A program made the position numbers and the translations under genes. A stretch of DNA of 21,456 nt, from positions 1 through 21,456 of the forward strand of contig JACKQL020000263.1 of NCBI GenBank assembly GCA_018296165.2. The letters run 5' to 3'. A model generated the notes under the pieces. The model worked only from the letters and a program-made list of their open reading frames with translations, was not told the origin of the DNA and made no database searches. Below are positions 1 through 8,781 of the stretch, piece after piece (position 1 is the stretch's first letter; each line of letters begins with the position of its first letter). This stretch comes from Termitomyces sp. T153. Taxonomy: Eukaryota > Basidiomycota > Agaricomycetes > Agaricales > Lyophyllaceae.

Positions 1-761
1 TAGGAATGGGACATTTTAGCCCTAATCATTTATAACTGCAAGAACTCTGTGAGTCTAGGCATAAAAATGGATGGGACTGTGGTGGAGGCCTGAAAAGCAC
101 TTACAGATGGGTATGGTATAATATTCAAACTTGCTGCAATGGGAAAAGAGAACCAGCTCCATTCCACTATGCTTGTAGAAGGAGGAGACTTCCCAGAACA
201 CATCAAGGACCTCTGTAAAAAGTGGAATGTGGCTATGAAAAAGGGGGCTAACATTAGTGACAGCACATTCAGGACTATTGTCATGAACTCACTTCCCAAA
301 TCCTGGAATGTCATGGTTGCAAGTCTATATGCCACAAAGATGTTGAACAATCTACTGGCCAGATTAACCATCTATTGGGAACATCTGAAAGCATAAAAGC
401 TTGCAGGAAACTCAGTTACTACCCTAGCAGCCACCACAAGACCTCAGAAACCAAAGCTCATTTGTGGGAACCCCAATTGCAAGTGCACAGAACACACCCA
501 AGAATATTGCTATTGGAGGGGTGAGGAAAAAGAGGGACAGTTTCTCCCAAGCTTCAGAAACTGGGAGAGTGCATTAGCCACACTGGTGGTACAGAACACT
601 GCAAATCCCACACATACACCCATGGCAAACCTTGCTAATACAAACTCAACAGGGTCCATGCCATACACCACTTATGCACTCATAGCACAGTGCTGCCTCA
701 TAGCTTGGCATGAGACCAACAAGGATAATACCAAGCCTAGCACTACCAATCTCCATGCCCT
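1..761 (+). pseudogene. copia gag (UBN2-type capsid region plus zinc knuckle), broken
   Basis: Gag would package the RNA in a cytoplasmic particle. Translation of the plus strand gives a UBN2-like gag block with recognisable strings such as VEGGDFPEHIKDL, ISDSTFRTIVMNSLPKSW and VASLYATK, open over 139-396. After a stop near 394, the same region continues as a nucleic-acid-binding knuckle at about 460-516 spaced C-x4-C-x4-H-x4-C and followed by YW and EGQF, a typical order in agaric copia elements. A TTYAL string near 670 marks the gag-protease linker. The upstream part (1-138) reads as gag but contains a stop where a Trp codon is expected. The reading ends abruptly at 761/762, where antisense gypsy sequence begins. 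The true start lies before the window. Confidence 0.85.
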
Positions 762-1500
762 GTGTTCCAAGACAATGCATATGACCCAGCAATGCTCCTC
801 CAGAGTTTTAGTGTAGATGAGAATATCATCAAGATATATGCAGACAACACCCTCCATGATCAGATCATGGAAAATGTCATTCATCATAGTCTGGAAGGTG
901 GCTGGGCTATTGGTGAGACAAAAGAACATCACCAGAGGTTCAAAGAGTCTGCAATTAGTTTGGAATGCTGCCATCCACTCATTCCCTTCTTTGATGCATA
1001 TATTGTTGTAGCCCCAACAGACATCCAACTTTGTGAAGTAGCATGCACCATGAAGGTTGTTGACAAGTTCTGAGATGAGTGGCAAAGGATAGCAGTTCTT
1101 CACTGTCATTGCATTCAGGACATGATAATCCTGAGCCAGATGAAGAGACCCATCCTTCTTCTTAATAAAGAAGACTAGGGAGGCCATTGGAGACTTGGAG
1201 GGTTGTATCCATCTTGAGCTAAGATTCTCCTGCAGGAAAGCATCCAGCTCATTCTGCTCATGGGGCACAAGTGGATAGACCTTGCAACTGGAGGGCTCCA
1301 CATCAGGTATCAGCTCAATTGCATAATCCCACTGCTTGCACTCTAGAAGTGAATCAAAGGAGGCATTGGAGAATATATCCTCAAAGTCATGGAGGTGATT
1401 GGGAACAGTGCTATGGAAAGCCTTGGGCTGTGAGTTTTCCACAAATGCCTCAGTCAGACATTCAGAAGTAGTCTGACTGGCTCAAATCTGTGCCACAGTA
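762..1500 (-). pseudogene. Gypsy-A copy 1 reverse transcriptase, truncated in the palm
   Basis: Reverse transcriptase copies the element RNA to DNA. The minus-strand frame from 1442 is open for 256 codons. It begins with the pre-RT linker (HDFEDIFSNASFDSL), then the fingers (FFIKKKDGSLHLAQDYHVLN), the first catalytic Asp in TKLDVCWGYNN, the LTNSPATFQTMMNDIF segment and an intact YLDDILIYTKTLEEH box. The reading stops matching RT about 20 residues after YLDD, at position 762. The last 30 or so codons of the open frame are antisense copia gag, so the full ORF is a junction artefact. A stop just upstream (near 1483) and a Cys in the expected FFGLTNSP position (FFCLTNSP) show decay. Several Cys, His and Trp residues sit where Arg is usual in this family, as expected from CpG loss in CGN codons. 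Confidence 0.88.
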
Positions 1501-1799
1501 GGAGGGGGGCAGAAGGTTGTAGCATAGATCCAATCACCCACCTCTATGATTTCATCTGGGAACTCTGCATCTGGAGTATGGGTCCATTCTCCTTCACCTC
1601 CCTCTTCCTCTGGAGATTCACACCCAACACCTCAGACATCCTTGTAGAGGGCCTCTGTATGAGGGAATGCCAGAGGGGGGGGACTCAGGAGGTTGAGATC
1701 AGCATAAGGGAGATGTCCAGCACAACAGGCACACATAGTAGCATACTTGCAAACCTTGGCTCTCTACCCCTTACAAGCTTCTTCTGCACAGGTAATGCA

Positions 1800-2160
1800 G
1801 CAGTTGGGGCAACAGTTCATCTTCACCTCACCCTTAGTCCAGTCAATCTCTGAGTTGTGTTCACATAGCCAGGTGAACCCCAAGATCATATCTTGCTTTC
1901 CCAAACTAGTGACAGCAAAAGCAGCTCACTCTGAGTGGTTTTGGTAGTGGAGGACTAGGTCCACCATGGAGTGAATAGAGACAGCTTCAGTAAGCATGCC
2001 ATCAACATTGTACATGGGGATAGGACAGGAAAGGGGGTGAGTAGTAAGGTGGTGTTGTTGCATATAGTCAGTGTTGAGGAAGAGGCCTGTTGCCCCACTG
2101 TCAAGGAGGGCAACCACACTTTGGATCTGCTGGGTGTCTGTTGTTTCAATTCCTAACTGT
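1800..2160 (-). pseudogene. Gypsy-A copy 1 aspartic protease, frameshifted
   Basis: The retroviral-type aspartic protease would cut the Gag-Pol precursor. On the minus strand VALLDSGATGLFLNTDYMQQH gives the DSGA active site, encoded near 2090-2117. Downstream, after a frame change, the conserved ILGFTWLCEH flap-distal block can be read near 1870. The copy at 17295-18464 is open across this whole region, so the breaks here are secondary. One visible length change lies further downstream, where a G8 run at 1675-1682 corresponds to G6 in copy 2. The region 1500-1800 is the protease-RT linker and contains no other recognisable domain. Confidence 0.8.
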
Positions 2161-2559
2161 AGATTCAGGGAGTTGGTAGAAGGGGTGGAAGCAACAATGT
2201 AGCAATAGGGAAGATGGCATTCCCATGCAGGAATCTAGAGGCATGGGCTAGGAGGCATGTTTCTAGCAGAGACTTTAGCTGGAGGAGGAGTTTGTATGTC
2301 TGAGGAGGAGCTTATTATTTTGGGCATAGTATCAACAATAGCAACAGATATATTTGATTCTATAGACAGGGGGGTGAAACAATTGGCACTAGGCAACAAA
2401 GGTGTACAGGTCATCCATTGTCCTTTTAAAGATCCTCAGACTCTGTAGGAATCTCCTCCAACACATTGGCCACTTTATTGGACTGGATGGCTATATGTGC
2501 ATCTGGAGAAGGGGTTCCCATTGCATCCTAGGCTGCAAGGAGTTGGGTGAGCAGCTCTT

Positions 2560-3733
2560 CTTGCTTCAACACTGACAGGTAGTGGAGCTCTAGTCCTTGA
2601 GGACAGTAGTGGGCAAAGTGACCAGCCTTTCCACAGCATCAACACAGCAAGGGAGTAGAGGACTGCTATCTGGAGGCATCAACATCCATTGGGACTTCTT
2701 AAGGCAGAGAGTGCAAGGGAGCAACATGAGATGGAAGGAGAAAAGTTGCACCTGCTTATAAGGCTGCTGGAGCAGGCATGGAAGGGGGAGCTCAGGGGGT
2801 AAACCCACCATGAGAGAAAGAAAATGTTGAGGGTGGTGGCTGCCACAGCTTATGTCGCAGTTCCATCAACTGCCACTGCTCATGTGCCACCTTGTACCAG
2901 ATATTAACCTGCTCATTATCTGGGTGCCCCTCTACTATATTGTCAATGTGATCCATGGAAGAGGGGTGGAGTCCATCACAGAAGGTTAGGCAAAGTTGCA
3001 GACTGTCTGAATATCCTGCCTGTTTGACTAAGGCATAAAAAGATTTAATGTACTTATCAAGTGACTGCTTCCCTTGACCATATTGGGTTTGGTCTTGAAG
3101 AGAAAGAGCTGCAGTTTTGGTGGAGTTAAGGGGGAAGAACTCTGCTTGGAACTCCTTTTCAAACTCCATCCAGCCTGAGAAACTCTCAACTCCTCCTGGG
3201 CATTGAAAGATATGCAGTGCATAGGTTGAGGCTCAGCTGGCCTTTATGTAGGAGAGAACCCAGGTGATTTTCAAGGCATCTGAGGTGAAGGCTTCATCAC
3301 TCAGTTGGATATAGGTGATACAGGACAGGAGGAAGTGTTCTCCAGCCTTACAATCTCTGTCATAGACATCAGAGAGTGCAGGACAAGGAAGTTTGGAATG
3401 GGGAGCTGAAAGGCCTAAGCCAGATACAGATGCAAACTGTTCTGCAGCAGCTGGAGCCAAAAAGCCTGAGCTAGGTGCAGATACAAACTGTTTGGCATCT
3501 GCTGGGGGCATAGGAGGTGTGGTAGGAGCAAGGGGGAGACATTCCAGAAGGGCTTGGAGAGAAAGGGACACTGCTTCAGTAGTTTGACAAAGTCCAGTGA
3601 GTTTAACCATGTGGAAAGTAAGGAAGGCTTGAGTAAGTTGAACCTGTGTCTTCAGGGACAGTAAACTACTCCAGGCATTGTCCTGGGGGCTTGAAGCATC
3701 TGAAGGAGGTGCTGGAGGGGTTGGCTGGGTCAT
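2560..3733 (-). pseudogene. Gypsy-A copy 1 gag, broken into several frames
   Basis: The start codon at 3733 opens a Pro/Ser/Thr-rich N-terminus (MTQPTPPAPPSDASS) of 166 codons. It is followed by the capsid (retrotransposon gag) region, open from 3169: EFEKEFQAEFFPLN, YGQGKQSLDKYIKSFYALV and LCLTFCDGLHPSSMD. The zinc knuckle lies near 2600-2640. Its CCGKAGHFAHYC core is readable, but a TGA stop sits one codon before the CCG. Compared with copy 2 (18465-19256 and the first part of 17295-18464) this copy keeps the N-terminus that copy 2 lacks. Small indels, for example around 2425-2440, put the segments in different frames. Confidence 0.85.
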
Positions 3734-3847
3734 AGGAGGAGCACAGTGAGCACTAAGACACTGGTGGGGGAGAGACCTTTTGAGGAAAGTAGAACCTCAG
3801 GTAATAGAAAAGGGGGCTCCTAGACCAAATCTAGAGACTTGTTCTGC
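3734..3847 (-). other. Gypsy-A copy 1 untranslated leader with presumed primer-binding site
   Basis: The 114 bp between the LTR edge at 3848 and the gag ATG at 3733 hold no reading frame of their own. A tRNA-primer site should lie just inside the LTR, at about 3825-3847 in minus sense. I could not match it confidently to a specific tRNA 3' end; a TGGTCTAGGAGC-like string sits about 20 nt inside the LTR edge, further than usual. Confidence 0.4.
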
Positions 3848-4288
3848 TGTAGGGGCAACCTCTGGAGGCTGTGGCTCAATCACACAACTGGCAAAGGGAA
3901 ATCCAAAGTCTATTTAGTATTTTACAGTATCTACTGAGATAACTACTCACTTAGCAAAGAGAAATCCAAAGAGAACAAGTCTGGGGATTCCCCAGGCCAG
4001 GTGTGATGCTTCAGAGGCTTCAGAAGTGTGAGAAACAACTGTACAGTATGGCAGAGAAAAAAGGCAAAAGTGATGTGTCAGCAATTAGTCAGCAGTTACA
4101 TAAGCTGGTGGCAGTGTCAAAGGGGCCACACTTGTCTGAATTATTGACAGAGAATTGGTGCAGCCTGAGGGCTGAAACTAGGACCAATAGATAGGGAAAA
4201 GGAAGGAGAATGAAGAAAAACTATGGTGAGGGAAATCTGACAAGAACTGGAGAAGGAGAAGGAGGACCAAGTGGGATGTCCCCTGACA
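3848..4288 (-). repeat. Gypsy-A LTR (5' LTR of copy 1), 441 bp
   Basis: In minus sense it begins TGTCAGGGGACATCCC at 4288 and ends with CCCCTACA at 3848, giving TG...CA termini. The sequence at 14506-14946 matches it end to end at the same 441-bp length, with differences that are mostly C/T and G/A transitions. Because gag lies on the low-coordinate side, this is the 5' LTR. I see no clean TATA box. A 63-codon plus-strand open frame (4003-4194) runs antisense through it and recurs in the other LTR; I treat it as incidental. Confidence 0.9.
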
Positions 4289-4592
4289 GTTTTGTTAGCT
4301 GCAAAGAGTTTGCCAAGTACACAGAGCTAACTAATGCTTGAGAAGGGAAGGCTGCAACCCAAGATGGCATATTCTAGATTATGAGCTGAGGCATGGTCAA
4401 AAAGATGTTAACAAATCAACAAGGTACATCTGAATTGGTGTTTCACAATGCCCTGCATACTCCAGACCTGTCAGCAAACCTTATTTCTATGGGACATTTT
4501 GACAAGGCAGGTTTTTTGATCACATTTGGGCAAGAGAAGGTGATGTTCTTTGACCCAGATGGGAGAGCTGGCTTACTTGGACAGAGAGTTGG
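4289..4592 (+). pseudogene. copia protease, region downstream of the active site
   Basis: Directly after the gypsy LTR the plus strand reads FVSCKEFAKYTEL, then, from 4393, an open segment with LVFHNALHTPDLSANLISMGHFDKAGF and VMFFDPDGRAGLLG. The HTPDLSxNLISxGxLDxxGF pattern is the conserved protease block that precedes the GAG-pre-integrase domain of Ty1/copia. The catalytic D-S/T-G triad should lie immediately before 4289 and is absent, so it was lost with the missing end of Gypsy-A copy 1. Two stops occur near 4340 and 4380. The reading ends at the LTR of element D (4593). Confidence 0.8.
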
Positions 4593-5067
4593 TGTAAAGG
4601 GATAAGCATTCCATGGATAAACCCAACAGAAGGCAGGCAGTCACAAGGGTGAGTGAGAGTCAAAGGGGCACAAGGCAGCTAAAAGTTGGGCAAGGGGCAA
4701 GTACAGCAAGCCAAACATGAGTAATGATACTGGAGCTCTTACAGTTGGCTCAATAGATAGGCCAGGAGAACACTGCTATTGTTCAGTCAGAGGATATTCT
4801 ATTCTGCTGACCAGTTTATATACTACATCCATGGCTATGCTTTGACTAATGCTATGTGTGGTAAGTGGCCCAGGTATGCTAAACAATAATGACTAACAAT
4901 ATGTCAAAAGGAGAAATAGTGTCCAATGACTATGAAGGGCTGACTAATACTGATGAGAGGGTGCAGGGGCTCAGCAGCTGGTTGATCAGATATGCTAGAG
5001 ATAATGCTATATCTATGAATAAGACTGGATAGAGTCAGAGTTACCTAAAAGGAGTTGTCCCCTTACA
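4593..5067 (-). repeat. Element D 3' LTR, 475 bp
   Basis: In minus sense it starts TGTAAGGGGACAACTCC at 5067 and ends TATCCCTTTACA at 4593, so the termini are TGTAA...TTACA. It contains a TATATAA box (4817-4823) at a position sensible for a promoter. It is flanked on the internal side by a purine tract and on the outer side by copia coding sequence that stops exactly at 4592. No second copy of this LTR is present in the window. Confidence 0.75.
4817..4823 (-). promoter_or_regulatory. TATA box in element D LTR
   Basis: Minus-strand TATATAA, embedded in GTAGTATATAAACTGG, about 245 bp inside the LTR 5' end. Position and motif fit an LTR promoter; no start site can be shown from sequence alone. 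Confidence 0.5.
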
Positions 5068-5070
5068 TCA

Positions 5071-5079
5071 CTCCCCCTT
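5071..5079 (-). other. polypurine tract of element D
   Basis: Minus-strand AAGGGGGAG ends three bases before the TGTAAGGGG start of the LTR, as expected for the plus-strand DNA primer site of an LTR retrotransposon. Confidence 0.65.
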
Positions 5080-5407
5080 AAGGTTTGTTGACCTGATAAA
5101 CAGTGTTACATTCTCTGATAAGGCCAGCTGCAATGAGCAGTGGCACCTCCTGCCCCTAAGTAGTGTCTGGAGGCATATTGGATTATTGGGGTTGACACAT
5201 TAGGCATTGGTGTAGAGAGGGCCATAGATGAAGTCTTGTCCATTGGAGAAGCTGGAGTGGCCTCAAACAAATAAATGCTTGACATCAGTGAGTCCAGAGG
5301 GAGAGATTGTAATGTTTCTGTTATGAGTCATGTAGCTTACAGGTCCCACAACATAAGTCAAAACCAGTTGATAGTTCTGTCTATAAAGTATAAAGTAAGG
5401 CACTACC

Positions 5408-6334
5408 TTATGTAAGTAAGAGTATAGTACTTTTAGAGATAGCATCACATGACACTATCATTATAATTAAATAATATATACTAGGGACATATGTACAGCA
5501 TGTAACGGATGCTCTGTTACAGATATGGAGGTTGCTGGGTAGAAGGAGTAGCAGCCATAGTTGCAGGCACAGAGGCCATTGACAGAGCACTAGAAGAGGG
5601 TGCTCTGGGCTGGGTAGGAGTAGGGGTGGATGATGTGGTGTGTCCCAAAGGTGCCAGCATAGCAACTTCCAGTGCAATGTTGCCTGTGTGTTGCTTCCAT
5701 AGTATACAGACTCATTTCTTAGCTATCCACTTTCCAATAACCATGAGGGCTTCTCCAATCTGCTGATCAGAGCCCCTGATAGAGATGTACCAGCAGTCTC
5801 CTCCAGCTGAGCCAACTATAAAGGCAGCCAAGTGGGTGCTGGAGATATCTAGGGCTTCAGGCCCTGCCTCTGGTGACCATGGCCATCTGTAGGAGGTAAG
5901 TCCCAAGCAAAGGGGATGGCAAGGGGAGCATTAGTAGTAGGGCATGCTACACATCAAGGGATGTGAGATGTGGGTGCAGTAGGAGTTTTGGTGTACTACT
6001 TGGGCTTTGGCTGCCCAGGAGGAGCTGATTGCTTTGCCAAGCCTGAAGAAACTGAGCAGCCACCAATACTAGGCTGCAAAGCTGTTTGGGCAGAGGCAAC
6101 AGTGGCAATGGGCATGAGCATACAACCAGACTCAAGTGCCATTAGTCTGCTCTTGAGTCCTGCCACAAGAGTTAACAGTCTCTCAATAGTGTTGGCAGGA
6201 TTGGGCCACCTAGATCTATACAAGGAAATGGCTGCCAACTGCTTGTTAATTGGACACAGTCCCAGAGGAGGCTTGGAGAGGAAAGAGGCAAGATGTGGCT
6301 CACCTTCACCCTTTTGGATCAGTAGCATTTGCAA
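5408..6334 (-). pseudogene. Element D internal open region, unidentified protein
   Basis: I do not recognise this protein. Three minus-strand open segments follow one another: 6334-5996 (112 codons, with IERLLTLVAGLKSRLMALESG, a likely amphipathic helix), 5906-5712 (64 codons, ending WYISIRGSDQQIGEALMVIG and KWIAKK) and 5677-5408 (rich in Pro, Leu and Thr, ending without motif). Changing frame between them gives a nearly continuous reading, so they may be parts of one protein broken by frameshifts, possibly a gag-like product given its place upstream of a polypurine tract and LTR. No zinc knuckle, protease or polymerase motif is visible. About 5080-5407 contains a further 61-codon minus open frame (5263-5448) without recognisable features. 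The region is CpG-depleted like its neighbours. Confidence 0.4.
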
Positions 6335-6344
6335 AAGTCCTGGA

Positions 6345-7640
6345 AGAGGTCATTGTCTGAAAACTAGGCCTAAGACCAGTTAAGTACACCCTTATAGAGT
6401 ACTCTGACAATGGGTATGAGCTCTTCAAATGTAGTACTTGGTCAACCATCACATCTCATGACATTATCTTTAATGAGGGTAAAGGGCACAGATCTCTCAC
6501 CCTTATCAAAGAAGCTAAAAATCTCCTTGCACCTACTAATCCAGTACCCAACCCTCACAAACCTCATCTCTTCACACCTTGTCAACCCATTGCCTCTTGT
6601 ATCAAACCAAGCAATGCCCCACTCCATCCTGCATTTGCCAACACCAATTGCATCAAATAGACAATGTCAACCTTGAATTAGGTGCTGACAATCAGACAAT
6701 CCCTCCAAATACCAATACCCAAGCTACAAATCCACTAGCCATGCTGTTCAAACCTCAGAGACAGAGTGTCAGGTGCTCAGAGAGGATAATTGCACAGAAA
6801 TGCCTATGCATTCCTCATGTTGTTGAACAAAGCAGTTGACCCTAATGATGATCTATTCATGCCTAGAACTTATGAGGAAGCTATACACAGACTAGACCTA
6901 TGGGTTCCAGCCATAGAATCTGAGCTCAAAATGATGGTAAAGAGGGGAATGTTTTGACTCATACTAAAGGAGGAAGTACCAAGGTGGAAGAAGATCATAG
7001 GCTGCAGATGGGTTTATGCAAACAAATACAACATGGAAGGAAATGTGGAAAGAAGGAAGGTGAGGCTAGTGGCAAAGAGATATTCTCAGGTTGTGGGGGA
7101 GGACTATGAGGAGACATATGTGGCAGTTGTGAGGTTAGAATCACTCAGATTGTTGGCAGCAATTGCAGCATAGTTGGGATGGGAAATTTGGCAAGTCAAC
7201 TTTGTATCCACAAATCTCAACAGCATGCCAGACTTTCAGATGTTCATGAAGGTGCCACTAGAGTTCCCAGGGGGGAGGGAAAGGTCATAGAACTCCTGAA
7301 AACCTTGTATGGCCTCATGTAGGGTGGAAGGGATTGGTGTTGGACCTTGGACTCAGCCTACCAGAGCTTAGGTTACTATACCTTGTGTTCCAACACATGT
7401 GTATATACTGTCTCAGGCTAGGACCACATAATCTCAAATACCTTCAACAATGACATCTTTGGCATTTTATCAACAAAACTGGGTACTACCACAGCCAAAC
7501 ACAAGCTATTGACAATCTATGATATAAAAGACCTAGAACCCCATCCTTCATCATTAGCATGACCATCAAATGTGATCCTGTCACTAGCACAATATTGTTA
7601 TCTCAGCAAGCATACCTGAAATAAGTACTTGAATGTTTTG
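6345..7640 (+). pseudogene. copia integrase C-terminal tail and reverse transcriptase, broken
   Basis: The plus strand resumes copia with KYTLIEYSDNGYELF and TITSHDIIFNEG (about 6382-6480), the post-core integrase tail. A low-complexity Pro/Asn-rich linker follows. RT starts near 6865 with RTYEEAIHRLDLWVPAIESE, then KIIGCRWVYANKYN, RLVAKRYSQ, EDYEETYVAVVRLESLRLLA, WEIWQVNFVS and LLKTLYGLM (about 7300). The catalytic pair lies in NTFNNDIFGIL at 7443-7454, where Asn replaces the first expected Asp. Several stops (near 6955, 7170 and 7320) and frameshifts interrupt the reading. The template-processing end TIYDIKDLE is visible near 7515. No integrase HHCC or DDE core precedes it. Confidence 0.85.
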
Positions 7641-8283
7641 GGATGGCAAACTGCAACCCTCATTCCACACTACTTCTCCCTGGTATCCATCTCACAGCAT
7701 CTATATTCTTCAAAACTATAGCAGAACAAAATTCATGGCTGATAAGCCATACAAGAAGCTACTAGGTTTGCTTATGTGGGCCCAAGTAGCCACATGCTCA
7801 GACTTATCCTTTGCTGTCAGCCTACTAGCTTGCTTTCAGTTGAATCTGGGACCCACCCACTGGAATGTACTCCAACATGTTCTGGGATATGTCAAGGGCA
7901 CCCTGAAGTACAAGGTTACATACATGCAGGACCTGGAGGGGACAATCAAACTGGTGGGCTATATGGATGCAGATTTCAGGGGAGACTTGGACACAAGACA
8001 GTCAACTAATGCATATGTGTTCAAAATGGCAGGTAGTGCTGTTTTGTGGAGCTCCAAGCATCAGACCACTGTAACTCTCAGCACTACCAAAGCCAAATAC
8101 ATTGCTATGACTAGGGCAACACAACAGGCCTTATGGATGCATAACTTTTTAGTCAAGATTGACCTTCCCCAATCACTCCCTTTCCAACTTTTTGCTAACA
8201 ACCAGTCATTGATAGCACTTGCTAAATCAACTAAAGGACACTCTCATGCAAAACACATTGATATCAAGCATCACTATGTTTGA
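7633..8283 (+). pseudogene. copia RNase H region, longest open frame of the element
   Basis: This frame is open for 216 codons. The segment before about residue 35 is RT-RNase H connection whose match is poor because of an upstream frameshift, so the ATG is not a true start. From residue 36 it reads ADKPYKKLLGLLMWAQVATCSDLSFAV, then ALGY-type text (QHVLGYVKGTLKYKV). RNase H follows: LVGYMDADFRGDLDTRQSTNAYVF with the first catalytic Asp, VLWSSKHQTTVTLSTTKAKYIAM (family usually SSTEAEY, so the catalytic Glu is Lys here), and FANNQSLIALAKS (family usually DN, so Asn replaces Asp). HAKHIDIKHHYV ends the frame, and the reading continues past a stop at 8281 to about 8400 (IQIIHIPTTKNIADLFTKLLP). 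It is nearly intact in length but damaged at active-site positions. Confidence 0.85.
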
Positions 8284-8429
8284 GAACAAGTACACAACAG
8301 AGACATTCAGATCATCCACATTCCTACCACCAAAAACATTGCAGATCTTTTTACCAAACTCCTTCCATGTGCAATTCATGAATATGTGGTTGGGTTACTA
8401 GGACTATGCTCTTAGGCATCCAGCTAGTC

Positions 8430-8437
8430 AGGGGGAG
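8430..8437 (+). other. copia polypurine tract
   Basis: AGGGGGAG lies directly before the TGTTGAGACATGA start of the LTR and about 30 bp after the end of the RNase H tail, the standard place in Ty1/copia elements. Confidence 0.8.
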
Positions 8438-8781
8438 TGTTGAGACATGACTATGCTGCATGCACTGCAAGACATTGATCAAATTGCCTGATTTGTCTAT
8501 GTTTGCCACCTTTGGTATATTTTCCATTTTTCAATTATTTGTTCTATCTCCATCAAATCTTATCTCACAAAAGTACAAAGCCTTGTATCATCAAAAGCCA
8601 TGCTTAGCCATTTTACACCTTTGTGTTTAAACACTAAGGGTGAGCACACTTATACTGCCACACAACTAATTACTTATTCAATTATATAGATTACTTTTCA
8701 TATCTATTTATAGGTTATATATCAGTTGTTTTCACACTTTTGTATCTAAACACTAAGGATGACTTTTTGAATCTATTCACA
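8438..8781 (+). repeat. copia 3' LTR (start clear, end uncertain)
   Basis: The start TGTTGAGACATGA next to the polypurine tract is typical of fungal copia LTRs. The sequence is AT-rich and contains TATA-like runs near 8707-8721. Without the 5' LTR the right end cannot be fixed; the ACA at 8779-8781 is one candidate and gives about 344 bp. Other ACA candidates lie near 8617 and 8632. Confidence 0.55.
8611..8762 (+). repeat. imperfect direct repeat pair of about 33 bp, offset by about 119 bp
   Basis: The segment 8611-8643 (core TTTAAACACTAAGGGTGA) recurs at 8730-8762 (core ATCTAAACACTAAGGATGA), both preceded by a TTT-CACAC/ACACC-TTTTGT stretch. They lie inside the probable copia LTR and look like a local duplication or duplicated regulatory block. 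Confidence 0.55.

Larger units (their letters stand above)
762..4288 (-). mobile_element. Gypsy-A copy 1: Ty3/gypsy fragment (5' LTR, gag, protease, part of RT), 3' half missing
   Basis: Read on the minus strand from 4288, the order is a 441-bp LTR (4288-3848), a short leader, gag (3733 to about 2560), a DSGA protease (about 2160-1800) and RT (about 1500-762). The element stops in the RT shortly after the YLDD box. RNase H, integrase and the 3' LTR are absent. A second family member lies at 14506-19256, and the two align closely from 762/16126 upward. The right end abuts copia protease sequence at 4289, so it inserted into copia between the gag linker and the FVSCKEF region. The expected target duplication at the right end would be GTTTT (4289-4293), but the partner end is gone, so this cannot be confirmed. 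Confidence 0.9.
4593..6340 (-). mobile_element. Element D: minus-strand LTR element, 5'-truncated, with an unidentified internal region
   Basis: Its 3' end is well defined: a 475-bp LTR (4593-5067) and a polypurine tract next to it (5071-5079 in minus sense AAGGGGGAG). The internal part, about 5080-6340, holds a decayed minus-strand open region with no RT, RNase H or integrase motif. The 5' LTR was not found; plus-strand copia integrase tail is readable again from about 6345. Its insertion removed or displaced the copia GAG-pre-integrase and integrase core. The left flank GTTGG (4588-4592) would be the target duplication if the other end existed. The GGGGGAGTG just before the LTR resembles the end of a copia element, but internal coding does not confirm that. 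It may be a non-autonomous derivative. Confidence 0.6.
1..8781 (+). mobile_element. Ty1/copia LTR retrotransposon relic, 5'-truncated by the window and interrupted twice
   Basis: The pieces lie in copia order on the plus strand: gag with zinc knuckle (1-761), the post-active-site part of the protease (4289-4592), integrase tail plus RT (6345-7640), RNase H (7740-8283), a polypurine tract (8430-8437) and the start of a TGTTGAGACA-type LTR (8438). Two minus-strand insertions separate the pieces: Gypsy-A copy 1 (762-4288) and element D (4593 to about 6340). The 5' LTR lies outside the window. The protease active site and the whole integrase core are missing, lost with or near the insertions. Many in-frame stops and lost CpGs show it is inactive. 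Only the RNase H section keeps a long open frame. Family assignment is firm; the 3' LTR end is uncertain. Confidence 0.88.

Noticed and set aside
762..1073. 103-codon plus frame, repeated at 16114-16437
   Set aside because: It is the antisense shadow of the conserved RT segment with YLDD; similarity between the copies is explained by the RT family.
3825..3847. Assigned tRNA primer-binding site for Gypsy-A
   Set aside because: The sequence just inside the LTR does not clearly match the complement of any tRNA 3' end I can recall with confidence.
4003..4194. 63-codon plus frame conserved in both Gypsy-A LTRs (also at 14661)
   Set aside because: It lies antisense within an LTR, and its presence in both copies follows from LTR homology. 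One copy ends at a stop absent from the other, so there is no sign of selection on it.
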